Below, piece after piece: positions 43,157 to 54,590 of a DNA stretch of 64,000 bases; position 1 is the first letter of the stretch, and every line of letters begins with the position of its first letter. Under the pieces are notes generated by a model. The model did not search any database and was not told the origin of the DNA. It worked only from the letters and a program-made list of their open reading frames with translations. The stretch spans positions 39,975,001 to 40,039,000 of the forward strand of contig NC_080560.1 in NCBI RefSeq assembly GCF_030253575.1, written 5' to 3'. The DNA comes from Rhododendron vialii. Lineage: Eukaryota; Streptophyta; Magnoliopsida; Ericales; Ericaceae. Both the position numbers and the translations under genes were made by a program.

Positions 43157-44844
43157 GTGGACAAGCAAGTGGAAGCATAGGTATGGAAGTTTTGAAGTTG
43201 ATTGGTTCCGAGTGGTTATTATCGCCGAGCAAAGACAACACTTCCATCATACACAAATACCGACTTATTGTGACAATTACGTGCCTGAATTTAGAAAAGA
43301 CGTTATTTTTTCAAGTTTCGATTTTGAAAACGGCTTAACTTCCTGTCGTTTTGTGTGCCTTATTGGCCTCCGTGAATACTTATGTCCCTCGTTATCTATT
43401 TGAGAAAATAAGTTCTTAAAATTGGCATCTCTTTATCTCTGGTTTTACCGATCAAACGTCTCGGCTCTTGAATTTTTCTTCGGAAGACCAAAGACCTCTG
43501 TTTTTTCATGCCATCCCATAGTCAATCTAGTCACTCTGGAGATAAATCGAAGCTTAATCACATTCATAGTACGGAGTACTACTTTCGTAACACAAAAAAG
43601 TTATGTAAATACATCGATTTCTATAGTTTCGCAAGTGGATTTTTCATTTCCATTTTTCCTAATTAAATGAATTTCATCCGGGTTCATATAATGTTGTTCC
43701 AAGAGCACTACTTGTAGTGCCCCTTGACTGAATCATGATCTGAATTGTGTTTTGTTAGAGATGCTAAGCAAATTTTTTATTTTGCCATTCGTTAATCTTA
43801 ATCTAAGCTATCTTAGGAGACTTGGGGAAGGAAGATGGGGTTTACGGAGATCGAACTCTGTCCATGTGCATAAGAGCATGTAAGAGAGGTCAACTGCTCT
43901 CACTCCACTTTCGATTGCTAAGCATTTTACATATGGAAAAAAATGTGATTGATCGGGATACTGGCAACAACATTGATCAAGATAAATTTGACTTGCAGTT
44001 TATTTTCTAAATACTCCGAAAATCAAAAGTGTTTGTTAGATCATATGCTTCTCATATCGGACCAGTCTGAATTTTACCGCAACAAATTCTTAACGACCTC
44101 TACAAAATTAACAGAAGTAGGGTATGGAATGACTAGACAACAATCGCCCAATGGACTTGATTATATATATTAGAAACGTTGTATTGTGCATTTTGAAAAA
44201 GTCCTACGAATTTTGAAAAGCCCTTACCAATATCGGATTGAGGCATTTATTTATTTATTTATTATAGGAACCGATAGAATAACATTCTAAGAATAATCAT
44301 CATACTGCTAATTATTCTTAAAATATTTTTTTATTGGTTCCTACAAAAAATTAGCCCACAAAAAAACAATACTGTTTCGATCACTTATTGGCCCACAAAA
44401 AATTACGGGCCAATCCAAATAACTGCATCTAATTCTCATTAAGGAGTATGAACCTTTTTATTTACGTATTAGTCTAGGTACTAAAGTGTGGGTCACTCTT
44501 TAATGGTGCATTTTCTAGATTGAGCTAGTGTTCTTGAAAATATGGACCAATTATCTGGATAAATTACACACCTAGGGACCAGTCACCAGCCCAACTCTTG
44601 AAATCACCCAGCATATATAATTAAACCCTAGCAGTTGCAACTTGCATGCGCAAATATATGAATTTCCCATGGAAGCTCTGCGCAATCTCGGCCGTCCAAA
44701 ATACTCTTGAACGGCCGAGATTGAGCACCAAAAACTTTATTTACTGCTCCTCCGTAAATAAGATTTTCTCTTCCCATTAAATGAGTTTAAAACCTTGCAG
44801 GCCCTTATATTTATACTGTGTCCAGTACGAGAAAAAACCCTAGT
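43157..44844. other. Intergenic DNA between F-box copies
   Basis: Just after the stop, gcaagtggaagcatag is followed by gtatgg; the same context follows the other F-box copies and looks like a 3' intron donor or former coding end. A small hairpin lies at about 44,268-44,346 (aggaaccgatagaata facing tttttattggttcct) and another at 44,683-44,725 (ctcggccgtcc facing ggacggccgag with one mismatch). A telo-box (aaaccctagcagttgc) at about 44,624 belongs to the promoter of the next F-box copy. No gene is seen. Confidence 0.5.
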
Positions 44845-44852
44845 TTCACTGT

Positions 44853-45139
44853 GGGAAAAGTCTTCAATACACACCCCTTTAAGGTGTGTACCATATGCAC
44901 CTATTGTGTGGTTCATATTGTGCCACCTCATAAAAAAATTACTTGTAGAACCGATCATTCATAACATTTTATTTCGTATCGTAACTTTTATACTAAAAAT
45001 TCGTAACTTTTCATCATATGATTCGTAACTTTTGAGTAATACATTCATAACGTTTTGGGAATCATAACATTTTAGTGTATTTCAATGAGGGTGCATATGA
45101 TACACACCCAAATAAGGGGTGTGTATTGTAGCACTTCCC
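44853..45139. mobile_element. 287-bp hAT MITE in the promoter of the 45.2-kb F-box copy
   Basis: It is flanked by perfect 8-bp repeats TTCACTGT (44,845-44,852 and 45,140-45,147), diagnostic of hAT elements. Termini GGGAAAAGTCTTCAATACAC and (inverted) GGGAAGTGCTACAATACAC are inverted repeats that continue through gtgtgta.catatgcacc. The element sits between the telo-box and the start codon of the F-box pseudogene. Confidence 0.9.
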
Positions 45140-45179
45140 TTCACTGTGATGTCTAACAGTTTTTTAAGGAATAATTAGG

Positions 45180-46298
45180 ATGGTGCAGGGAAGAACAGAG
45201 GAACCGGAAACATAACTGAAAAATCGATTTTCGGAGGTTCTGGAAGAGATAATCCTTCAGATACACTCAAAATTACCAGTCAAGTCTCTTCTTCGATTCA
45301 GGTGCGTTTCGAAGAGTTGGCGTTTCTTGATATCCGATCCGAAATTCAATCTTTCTGTTCAAAGACAACATGTAACCGTCGTGTCTAATTGTAATGAACC
45401 GGATTTTTCCTTCCACCGTATAAATGATGATGGTTCGGTAATGGAGATCCCTAGACCAAAACCATTACAGTTTGCTCAACGTATCAAAGAAATTAGGGGT
45501 TCGTGTAAGGGGTTGCATGTTACTATTAAACGCTAATGATGACTTGTTCCTATGGAATCCCTTAACACGATGTTGCAAGAAATTGCTTTCACACTAGCCG
45601 TTGAGCGATCTCTACGGCTCCATTGCTGTTTCTGGGCTTTGTTACGACTCCTCTACGGATGACTACAAGGTAGTAATCAGAAAAGGTCATCTCTGTATGG
45701 TTGGAAGCTTCAAAAGCAAATTGTGGACAGAAAGGAGTGAAGGATTCTCACCAGACCACTACTTAGATTGTTTATTTTGTTCAGCAGACGAATGAATTTG
45801 CAGAGGTGCCGATGCCCAAGGGTGACGGAACAAGGAATCATATTATACTTGGTTTGGGAGTTTTAAATGGATGCCTTTCGTTGGTTCGGTATACAATAAG
45901 CAATCTAGATAATATAATCATCACGGATCCGGGGACCCTGTCGAGCGGCACCCCTGCCAAGCGGGTGCCGAGCGGTCAATCCGGCCGTTCATTTCAAAAT
46001 CAACGGCCCGGATCGAAATATCTTTTTCTTTTTCCTTTTTTTTTTTTAAATCCGTTCGATACCTTTACATCTGGGCCGTCCAAAACACTTTTGGACGGCC
46101 GAGATGTGCTCGGCACCCCTGCCAAGCACCCCTGCTTGCATAATCGAGGTACCAGTGATGAAAAAATACGGCCAAAAGGAATCTTGGACGAGTTTGTTTA
46201 TATCTACGTTTAATGGAGGTGATATCATGGTTCCGTTGTGTTATATAAGTGATACGGTATTGCTACTGCAATGGGGGCGTAGTTACTTTTTGGCGTAG
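45180..46298 (+). pseudogene. F-box/FBA pseudogene with MITE insertion
   Basis: It begins with an ATG (MVQGRTEEPET) but has a stop at codon 12. The F-box (LEEIILQIHSKLPVKSLLRF, CVSKSWRFLISDPKF) is clear in the same frame. Further frame breaks follow after RGSCKGL, after CKKLLSH and after the DLYGSIAVSGLCYDSSTDDYK block. A 220-bp inverted-repeat element (45,920-46,139) interrupts the frame just before EVPVMKKYGQKESWTSLF. Coding similarity ends near 46,298. Its sequence is closer to the 48-51 kb genes than to chance, but it cannot make a full protein. Confidence 0.85.
45920..46139. mobile_element. 220-bp MITE-like insertion in an F-box pseudogene
   Basis: It separates coding sequence that is contiguous in the intact genes. 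Ataatc is present on both sides (45,914-45,919 and 46,140-46,145). It contains cggcacccctgccaagc facing the same motifs near its right end, and a perfect hairpin gggccgtccaaaacacttttggacggccgag core. Superfamily is not assigned. Confidence 0.65.
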
Positions 46299-46560
46299 TT
46301 CTCTCTCTCGCTTCAAATTTGAAGAGTGAGAAATAGTTCTTCAAACTTCCATCTCAAAACATTTATCATTTATAATTGAACTTTTTTTTTGTTTGGAAAA
46401 GTGGGTTTCTTATAAAGTGATGAAAGTAAAAATAAAAAGTTAAAAAGTTTGAAGGTCCCTTGAATTGCTCATGTTCAAAGTGACTCCTCAACTTGATACT
46501 TGTGTCACTACAACCTTATTTCTTTTGATAACTCATGTGTCAAGTATGAACCTTGCTACA

Positions 46561-46900
46561 GCCACCGATTGGGTGGCTACCGATTCTACACCGAAGGCCT
46601 TGTGGGGCTCACTACGGATTTCGAATGGAAAATTCAAGCCATTCAATAGTTAAAAAAAAACCCGAGTGGGCACGCAAAAAATTAGCTCAATTTGTGTAGG
46701 TGCTCGATCCAATCTTTCCATTTGCCATTCAAATTTCAAGATCTTGTAATCTTGAGCACCTACACAAATTGAGTTGATTCTTCATGTGCCCACTCGTTTT
46801 TTTTTTTAATTATTGAACGACTCAGATTTTCCATGCAAGTCCCAGAGTTGGCCTTGCAAGACCGTCGGTACATAATCGATAGCCACCCAATCGATGGCCA
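46561..46900. mobile_element. About 340-bp foldback MITE
   Basis: GCCACCGATTGGGTGGCTAC at the left end faces the inverted copy agccacccaatcgatggcc at the right end. Inner arms also pair: cccgagtgggcac ... ctcaatttgtgtaggtgctc facing gagcacctacacaaattgag ... gtgcccactcg. No coding capacity and no clear target duplication. Confidence 0.75.
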
Positions 46901-48060
46901 TAGGTTTCTCGATCAAGTATACCTCCTCCCTTCAAGATGCTCTTAGTGATTGGAGAAATTATTATTAATTCTCCAGTCCAAAGCACAAATTTTTTGCTTT
47001 CATTAAAAAAGTAGTAGTGTTTTTTTTAAAAAAAAAAAAACTATGGTTGGTTGTCTTGACTAGCTCAACTAAAAACTATGGTTGGTTGTCTTGACTAGCT
47101 CAACTAATTCCTTGAAACCCAATCCCTCCATCTATTAGAGAGGAGTCCGATTAAAGCCAGGACAATGCCCCATATAGATTGATTCCATAAGAATTTATAG
47201 GAGCTCAGAGGTTTCAAACTTGTGAGCTTAAAAGGGGGCAAACTCTTAAATTCCAAGCTAACGCCCTAATCAAATTTCAATATTTCTTTAGAATCACACT
47301 ACACTATATGCATCTGTAAAAAAAAATAAAAAAATTAAGACTGGCTTAAACAATTTGAAATTTTGAAATGAGCAGTGATGCACTACATTGTAGGCGTATC
47401 GGTATAAATTGATATCAACTTTCATACATGACGAAAATAGATTTTAGTATCCGTTCACCCATATTTGAAATTCCGCATCCATCCTTGTTGACCACACTTG
47501 TTTCGGTCTATTAAAGGAGGATCCTCTCCGGTCCTTGATAAAAGACTGGACGATGCAGTTCGGTTGTTTGAGAACCCTTCTCAATGATCCAAATTGTTCA
47601 CATTTTATGACTCGTTGATCGAACTTTTGTCACACCAAATATCAGGATCATCGGATACTGATGTATAAAGTATATCTTCTCAATATTTTATGTTAAGCAC
47701 ATTTGATAGGAGGAAAAATTACGGAGACGGAAGCTTTTACTACAATTTGTGTTTAGATTGAATATAATCAGGGGTTGAATGAAAAAAAAAAATGAAAAAT
47801 TAGATTAGGTTTCATCAACCCTAGATATTATTGCCGAACCTAGATAGGCTTTGTGATGTTGCATAGTGACTTGTTTATGAACTACGCAAACCACGTATGT
47901 GACCCGAAGAGTATTTTTGTCCGAAAAAATGAATCAGGACTATATCGCGTTGCAATAATATGCAAGGGGACTAATTTGAAGACAGAGCCTAAAAAAAGGG
48001 CCAGCCCTCTGAATTATGTGTTCGGGTCCAACGTAGCCCGCAAGAAATCCCACCGACTCA
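46901..48060. other. Intergenic DNA with a perfect 35-bp tandem duplication
   Basis: A 35-bp unit beginning aaaaactatggttggttgtc is present twice in tandem (47,036-47,070 and 47,071-47,105). No gene is visible. An open frame starts at 47,853 and runs into the F-box gene, but its first 124 codons have no F-box similarity and cross the putative TATA box. Confidence 0.6.
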
Positions 48061-48073
48061 ACGGGCCGTTACT

Positions 48074-48080
48074 TATAAAA
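48074..48080 (+). promoter_or_regulatory. TATA box of the F-box gene at 48,225
   Basis: TATAAAA lies about 145 bp upstream of the preferred start codon, inside ttacttataaaagcacc. It would place transcription start near 48,105, downstream of the ATG at 47,853. Confidence 0.45.
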
Positions 48081-48224
48081 GCACCAGACAGCTCTAGGGC
48101 TAGAGAACCTTCATCTTGTCCAGTCGTTTGGACCTTCTCTGATCCTTCAGTCTTTTTCTGCTGTTTATACATTGTACGTACGGTGTTTTCAAGGAATAAG
48201 ATTGAGTGGGGTAGAACGGAGGCA

Positions 48225-49283
48225 ATGGAAACAAAACCAAAAACTCGATTTCGAGGCTGTAATATTCCTGAAGAGATCCTCCTTCAGATACTCTCGGAAT
48301 TACCAATTAGGTCTCTTCTTCGATTCCGGTGCGTTTCAAAGAGTTGGCGTTTCTTAATATCCGATTTAATTGTTCGAAGACAACATGTAATCGTTTTGTC
48401 TCATTTTTATCGACCTCAGTTTTCCTTCCACTGTATAAATTATGATGGTTCGGTAATGGAGATCCCAAGGCCAGAGCCACTACAATTTGCTCAGCGTGTG
48501 AGAATTGGGGGTTCTTGTAAGGGGTTTTTGCTATTAAATGCTGGGGAGGACTTGTTCATGTGGAATCCATTCACAGGATGTTGCAAGAAAGTGCTTTCAC
48601 ACGAGGGCTTGCGCTGTAATCGTGACGGCTTGATAATGGTTTCTGGGCTTTGTTATGACTCCTCTACGGATGACTACAAGGTAGTAACGTGGTTTAGAGA
48701 TATTGGTGAAGCCTGTATGGTCTGTATGGTTGGAAGTTGCAGAACCAAATCGTGGACAGAAATTTGCTTCCCTGAATATAAGAAAATAGTGTCATGTGCT
48801 CTTGTCAATGAACACCTGCATTGGTTGGTTACTGACGGAATAGATGATCAATTCTCACCGGCCAATGCGATTGTTTATTTTCTCCCGCAGACAAATAATT
48901 TTGGGAAGGTTCCGATGCCTGAGTGTAACGGAACAAGTGAATATATTGATATGGTTGGTATGGGAGTTCTAAATGGATGCCTTTCTTTATCTCGATGTAC
49001 AACGAACAGTAATGAGTATTATCAAGTGGAGGTACTGGTTATGAAACAATATGGCAAAAAGGAATCTTGGACGAGTTTGTTCATTATACCCGTGATTGAT
49101 GGTTTCGATTCTAAAGTTAAATTGGTTCCACTGTGTTGTATTAAAGATATGATATTGCTATATCAATGGGGGACTCAATTTGACACGATTTTGGCGTGGG
49201 ATCTTAATAAAAAATCAAAAGGGGTTTTTCCAAGCCCTAAGGATAGTCAATTTATTGAAGCTGCCATGATTGTCGAAGTCTAG
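48225..49283 (+). CDS. F-box/FBA domain protein
   Basis: A 352-residue frame from METKPKTRF. It carries an F-box (NIPEEILLQILSELPIRS, LLRFRCVSKSWRFLI) and an FBA domain with LFMWNPFTGCCKKVLSHE, SGLCYDSSTDDYKVVTWF, CMVGSCRTKSWTEICFP, EHLHWLVTDG, GVLNGCLSLSRC, MKQYGKKESWTSLF and ILAWDLNKKSKG. In the paralogue at 41,975 the protein starts about eight codons earlier at ATGGAGTGG; here that codon is ATT, so initiation must shift to the next ATG or to a far upstream one. The frame is open to 47,853, which would give 476 residues, but that part looks like promoter and leader. A one-base loss in the gtcgaaagtcta region of the paralogue creates an early stop after IVEV, removing the acidic tail. Predicted SCF adaptor. 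Confidence 0.75.
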   Translation: METKPKTRFRGCNIPEEILLQILSELPIRSLLRFRCVSKSWRFLISDLIVRRQHVIVLSHFYRPQFSFHCINYDGSVMEIPRPEPLQFAQRVRIGGSCKGFLLLNAGEDLFMWNPFTGCCKKVLSHEGLRCNRDGLIMVSGLCYDSSTDDYKVVTWFRDIGEACMVCMVGSCRTKSWTEICFPEYKKIVSCALVNEHLHWLVTDGIDDQFSPANAIVYFLPQTNNFGKVPMPECNGTSEYIDMVGMGVLNGCLSLSRCTTNSNEYYQVEVLVMKQYGKKESWTSLFIIPVIDGFDSKVKLVPLCCIKDMILLYQWGTQFDTILAWDLNKKSKGVFPSPKDSQFIEAAMIVEV

Positions 49284-49742
49284 TTTCACCTCCCAGCCAC
49301 TACGGAGAAGAGGAAGAGTACAAGCAAGTGGAAGCAAAGGTATGGAGTTTTTAAGTTAATTTTGTGCTTACTGGAGTATTAGTTTTGCTTTCGGAAACAC
49401 TTTATTTCATCCATTGATCTGGTTTGTGTTGCAGCACATTTAGTTTTTCATACCTTTGATCAGTTGACTAATTGGGAGTCTTTTCTATTTGAATTCTCTT
49501 TGCGCAGTGATTCAAGTACTAATACTGACCGTGGCAGAAAATGTTTATCATGCCCACTAAAGAAGCATACTGAGCAGAATATGTGATTCTAGTACTATTA
49601 ATTTGGTTTTTAGTTGTTTTATGTTTGGTTAATCTCTTAGTTTTAGGTCGGTTTGGAATCCACAGTGCTGTAATATTTATGCATTGATCATCTGCAGCTT
49701 CCAAGCTCGGGCAGTCTTGGAGCTTGCCATGGAACCGAGAGA

Positions 49743-49968
49743 TTTTTCAGTGCTGAGCAGGTATATACCATGTGGTACCCGCTCGGCACATCCAAGCCAT
49801 CCGATACATTTTTGGACGGCTCGGATAGAAATCTTCTCTCTCCTCTCACCCCAACACTTTCCCTCTCATTTTCTCTCTTCAAATCTGAACCATTCAAATA
49901 TAATATGGACGGCTCGGATGCGCGAGCGGACACTACGTGGTACCCGCTCGGCACTGAAAAATTTTCCC
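49743..49968. mobile_element. About 226-bp MITE between F-box genes
   Basis: Left end atttttcagtgctgagcagg and right end (inverted) atttttcagtgccgagcggg are terminal inverted repeats. An inner pair (ggacggctcggat) occurs twice in direct orientation. The same ctcggcac/cggctcgg motifs appear in the element at 45,920, which suggests a related family. Confidence 0.75.
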
Positions 49969-50327
49969 ATAGAACCCCACTATCCAATACCCTCTGCCCT
50001 GTTAAAAGTAATGTCTTGTTGTAATTTTGTACGGGGACCATAAAAATATTGTTTGTATCTGGGGTAAATGTTTATGTTTTCAATGGGCCTTCAATTCTAT
50101 ATTATATTAGTGTGTTGACAATATGGGCTCTAGTGTAAATTAGCCCAAGGTCCAATGTGGTAAGTGTAAATTAATACTCCCCCGAGAACTTGCGGCATCG
50201 ATCCAATTGCTTGCTTGTTTAATTGCTAATAATTGTTCTCTAATGAAGCAAGGGTTCTAGTCTAATCTCAAGCAAATCCCCTAGTGGCACTGTGATCATG
50301 TCTAGTAACTGTTTTTCAAGGAATAAG

Positions 50328-51536
50328 ATGTCGCAGGGAAGAAAAGACGAAACCGAAACAATACCAGAAACCCAATTTCCAGACGTTCCGGAAGAGCTCG
50401 TCCTTCAGATACTCTCAAGATTACCAGTTAAGTCTATTCTCCGATTCATGTGTGTATCGAAGCGTTGGGCTTTCTTAACGTCCGATCCGAAATTCAATCT
50501 TTCTATCCAAAGACAACATGTATTAGCCGTGCCTAAATACTCTGAACCGGATTTTTCCTTCCACTGCATAAGTGGCGATGGTTCGGTTGTGGAGGTCCCT
50601 AAACCGAAACCATTACAATTCGCTCAATGTATGAGAATTATGGGTTCGTGTAATGGGTTGTTACTATTACATGCTAGGCCAATGGAGGACATGTTCATGT
50701 GGAATCCATTAACAGGATGTTGCAAGAGAGTGCTCTCACACAAGTGGTTGAGCAAGTCCTACGTTAGGGTTTCTGGTCTTTTTTATGACTCCTCTACGGA
50801 TGATTACAAGGCAGTAATAGCGACGACATATCGCAGTTGGTATTGTGGTGTCTGTATGGTTGGAAGTTTCAGAAACAAATCGGGGACAGAAATTCGCTTC
50901 CCTTATGATAATCAAATAGGGTCTGGCGCAGTGGTGAATGGACACTTGCATTGGTTGGTCAGTAAAAGTAGTAGCGAAGAAGATGGATCCTCACTAGCCC
51001 GCTTGATCATCTATTTTGTTCCACAAACAAATGAATTTGTGAGGGTACCAATGCCGGAGGGTGATGGAAAAAGTAAAGAAATTTATTTATGTGTTGGAGT
51101 TTCAGATGGATCCCTTTTGTTGGCTCAGTGTACTAGAAACAATCCAGGTAGTGATGTCGTCGAGGTATTTGTGATGAAGAAATACGGTGAAAAGGAATCT
51201 TGGATGAGTTTGTTCTATATATCTATGGTTGATGGATTTGATTATTATGGTTATGAGTTGGTGTCATTGTGTGGTTTTAAGGATAGGGTAGTGCTAATGC
51301 TATGGGAGAGCACTGAGAAAACTATCGCGTATGATCTTAAGCAAAATTCAATTGCGTATTTTCCCATCCCTAATAAGACTTGGGATATGGAAGCTGCTAC
51401 GCATTCGTGGAACGTCAGCTTCGCCTCCCGGCCACTACAAGGAAGAGGAAGAGTACCCGCCGGAAGGGGAAGAGTACACGCAAATTTCCCTTGCAGGAGT
51501 TACAAGCAAGTGGAAGCGCATCCATGGGGATTTTAG
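50328..51536 (+). CDS. F-box/FBA domain protein with altered C-terminus
   Basis: A 402-residue frame from MSQGRKDETET; a frame-joined ATG at 50,292 would add 12 residues, but the paralogues start at the position chosen. The F-box is FPDVPEELVLQILSRLPVKS with LLRF replaced by ILRFMCVSKRWAFL. The FBA domain includes DMFMWNPLTGCCKRVLSHK, SGLFYDSSTDDYKAVI, CMVGSFRNKSGTEIRFP, GHLHWLVSKS, EFVRVPMPEGDG and MKKYGEKESWMSLF. Near 51,400 the frame shifts by one base relative to the paralogues: the expected SPPGHYKEEEEY peptide is encoded in the neighbouring frame, while this frame reads an Arg-rich SRPLQGRGRVPAGRGRV tail. Either the gene has a new tail or the sequence has an indel here. Confidence 0.75.
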   Translation: MSQGRKDETETIPETQFPDVPEELVLQILSRLPVKSILRFMCVSKRWAFLTSDPKFNLSIQRQHVLAVPKYSEPDFSFHCISGDGSVVEVPKPKPLQFAQCMRIMGSCNGLLLLHARPMEDMFMWNPLTGCCKRVLSHKWLSKSYVRVSGLFYDSSTDDYKAVIATTYRSWYCGVCMVGSFRNKSGTEIRFPYDNQIGSGAVVNGHLHWLVSKSSSEEDGSSLARLIIYFVPQTNEFVRVPMPEGDGKSKEIYLCVGVSDGSLLLAQCTRNNPGSDVVEVFVMKKYGEKESWMSLFYISMVDGFDYYGYELVSLCGFKDRVVLMLWESTEKTIAYDLKQNSIAYFPIPNKTWDMEAATHSWNVSFASRPLQGRGRVPAGRGRVHANFPCRSYKQVEAHPWGF

Positions 51537-52329
51537 GTTGGTTAATTCTTAGTTGGAGTATGCAGACACTGAAAAAAAGAAAGAAAGGCAGACAATTTTA
51601 TTTCCAATACCATTTATGGGCTTGTTATTAATCCTATCAAGGCCAATTGGCTTTGAATTGTCTTGGAAATATTTCTAGTGTCCAAATCACTCATTCTTCG
51701 TTTTGTATGCTTAATTTCTGCATGATTGCATCGATCCCTCCAGAATTTTGGACTTCATATTTAGTTCTTTTGGAAACGTTTTTGTTTACCCATTCTGATA
51801 AGTATTGCCAAGAACCCAAGCATTCATAGCTTCTTATGCGTTTGACTTCACTAATTGAGAGTGTTTGCTATATTAATATCAACATCTTCTATGAATTCTC
51901 TTTGCAAAGTAATTCGAGTATTTCAAGTCATGGAGGCATGATATGTTTATCTTGTGCACTAAAGAAGTACTGACATTCATCAGAATATATGGTTTCTACT
52001 GGAGTACTATTGTACGAAATCGGGTTTATGTGATTATATTCACAATATGTTGTACGAAATCGGTTTTATAGTCATTATATCCAAAATAGACGACATTCAA
52101 ATTGTGAGACCCACGTGTACGGTGAGACGGGATGTATATTTTCCTTCAAAACATTTAGTACAATGCAAAAACTAGGATGCACATGCACTATGGGAAAATA
52201 AACAAGCAATTTTCGAATAAAACAAGTAACTACTTATAGGCATAATTTGAACGTCGCATTGTTCTAAAGTTTCCGGTCTTTGCGCACCAATTTTATTAAC
52301 AGATTGAGAGATCTTCCGTGGGGATCTTA
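51537..52329. other. Intergenic DNA
   Basis: No gene is visible. A short duplication (gttgtacgaaatcgg.ttta) occurs at about 52,011 and 52,050. Confidence 0.5.
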
Positions 52330-53005
52330 GAGTCTCTTTTAAAAACAAACAATGTATCAAGATTTGCTTCCCTCGTAACACGGTCTTGAATTCAGGGCCT
52401 CTGGTTAAAGAGAGGTTACACTGGTTGGTCAGTCGATCCAGAAATAATGGTTAGTACCCCCCAAAAGCCCACCAGGTATTTTACTTCGATCCATTGGAGG
52501 ATGAATTTGTTGAATTCCCATCGCCACTACCTCTCAATGGGGAACACAACAATATATTGGGTTTGGGAGTTTTCGACAGATGCCTCTGTTTGGTTCGCTA
52601 TTTAGACCCTGAAGGAATTGGTAGTGAACGTGATGTTGAGGTATTAGTCATGAAGGAATATGGTGATGGGGAATCATGGACTAGTTTGTTACCATATCTT
52701 GCATACCGCATGGGCCAGCTATGCTCAAAGGATTGGTGATGGTACCATTTTGCTTCGGAAAGAATGGTGAAGTTCTTATCGTGTTGAACGGAGAGAAAAT
52801 CCTTGTGTTTGATCCCGACGAGGAGTCAAAGAGGTACATTCAGATACCAAATATTGGTTGTAATGCACAGGTAATGGTATACAAGGAAAGTATGGTTTCG
52901 CCTGTTGCTTATCAGGATGAAGAAGGTTCTACTGAAGGCGTGAGGCACTGGAAGACGGACACGGACTGGATCTCGATCTGGTGTGAAAAGAAAAGGAAAG
53001 GTTAA
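52330..53005 (+). pseudogene. 5'-truncated F-box/FBA pseudogene, inverted partner of the 54.8-kb copy
   Basis: It starts within the FBA domain (FKTKQCIKICFP, GPLVKERLHWLVSRSRNN) and has a stop at about 52,452 (gg-tta-gta context). It continues in frame with VFYFDPLEDEFVEFPSPLPL, GVFDRCLCLVRYLDPEG and MKEYGDGESWTSL, then a frame break at about 52,690. The last part (GLVMVPFCFGKNGEVLIVLN, EGVRHWKTDTDW) is open to 53,005. It closely matches the minus-strand copy at 54,772-55,920, so the two form an inverted pair about 2 kb apart. No F-box is present. Confidence 0.85.
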
Positions 53006-53694
53006 TGCTGAAGCGGAAGGGAAAACTTCATAAGGTAGGTTTTTTGAGAATCAGTTGTTAACAAGTGCTTAAGATGCCTATCCAGTCAAACTGATCTAGT
53101 CCTGGTACTTAGTTTTCGCAATTCATATCCATATTCTGCTGCTGTTGTTGCAACTGAATTAGTGATTGATTTTGCCACTTTGGTTTCCATACTTTGGGTT
53201 ATTTTTGGTTGAATTTAAGTTTCTCGAGTCTGATTGTGTTTGTGTTAGGAAGTTAACTTCGACGAGCAACCATTATTGTAGTTAGACGTCATATGCGAGG
53301 ACAGAGGCACGCAGGAAGTCCAGGATGGATGAAATGGATAACAGGTACAAAAAGAGCAAAAAGTCTCAGAAAGAAAAGAGTAGTGAAAGAGAAAGGGCAA
53401 CAAGATCCTCCTTTTACTTCAGATTTTTTTTTTAAAAAAAAAAAAGATCCTTTTTTACTGGAATCTGATTCGCCCGTATACATTATTGCTTAATTACGTC
53501 AACCATAATATTGAGAAATCGCGTTTGTATAGCTACAAGGAAAACTGGTAGTGGAAGAAGGAAGAAAACAGAGAATTTTTGGTTGCAAAGCATGTGAAAA
53601 AATATGATTGCATCTGGACCTAGAAAGTGGGAGAGCAATAAAATTTGAAGGTTGGCTTGGTGTGTTAAGTGTCTGCTCAAGCACATAATTAACA

Positions 53695-54590
53695 AGCACA
53701 CATTTCATGCTTTAAATCTTCAAATTTCATCACATTTACTGGTTAAGGGATTTGCGGACATGCTCGTACGAAGATTATAACACTCTCGCTCCTCCTTTTT
53801 TTGTTTGGGCCTTCTCACTTCGACCTGATGAATCATTTTCTGCAATTGCTTGCTACCAGGAAGAGCTGCAAAGTAAACTGCAGTCGGGTCTGTTTTTCTT
53901 TTTCATCTCTTTATTTGCAATTGATTTAACATCCAAAAAGAATAAATAGGCAGCAAAGGGGGGAAACACATAATCAAGACTCTTGATCCACAAATTTGCT
54001 TTCCAGATTGGGTCAGAGCCACAACCTTTAACAATTTATTACAACGCAAACCAACATGAGGTCCAAACTCCAAACAAAAAATTAATAAAAGCTCATACTA
54101 AAAATTTGCAGCACTTGATTGTTCAGATTTATTCAGCAGTAAACCTGAGCAGTTGTAATCTTGCTTTCTATAGGAATTTAGGGCCAGCGACAGTGCGCGA
54201 CTATCACAAATAAGTGCCATTGACTAGCTATGACAAACCGGTTCAGCATAAATCACCAGAAATGATACCCAACAAAGTCACATGTCCAGGTTTCCTATTC
54301 TGGAGGAGTGGTGATCTTCCTCTTTCTCTTTCTCTTCCTCTCTTATGTTTGCTAATACCCTCAAGATCTCCTATCTGTTAAAGAAGATATTTTGTCCAAG
54401 TGATGCAGCGAAAACTCATCCGGTGCAGGATGGAAAAAAACTTGTGGTTCGATCGGGATTCATTTGTGCCGATGATTCACCCCAATGGGCCCAATCTAAG
54501 CTGCCGCTGGTCTGCAATATCACCACCACGCAAGAACAAGGCTAAACTTAATGCTTAAATAATCACTTACAGTCAGGAAAAAAAAAAACG
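53695..54590 (+). repeat. 0.9-kb duplicated segment, copy 1
   Basis: Sequence from cacacatttcatgctttaaa through gattataacactctc, gctgcaaagtaaactgcagtc, gcgaaaactcatccggtgcagg and caatatcaccaccac recurs in the same order at 61,985-62,850 with small indels. Here it lies downstream of the minus-strand F-box pseudogene and may include its 3' flank. Confidence 0.85.

Noticed and set aside
47510..47660. Possible repeat start (aggaggatcctctccggtcc)
   Set aside because: Looks like a dispersed plant repeat motif, but no second end or copy in the window supports it.
47853..48224. 124-codon N-terminal extension of the F-box gene
   Set aside because: No F-box-family similarity and it spans a likely TATA box; treated as promoter and leader DNA.
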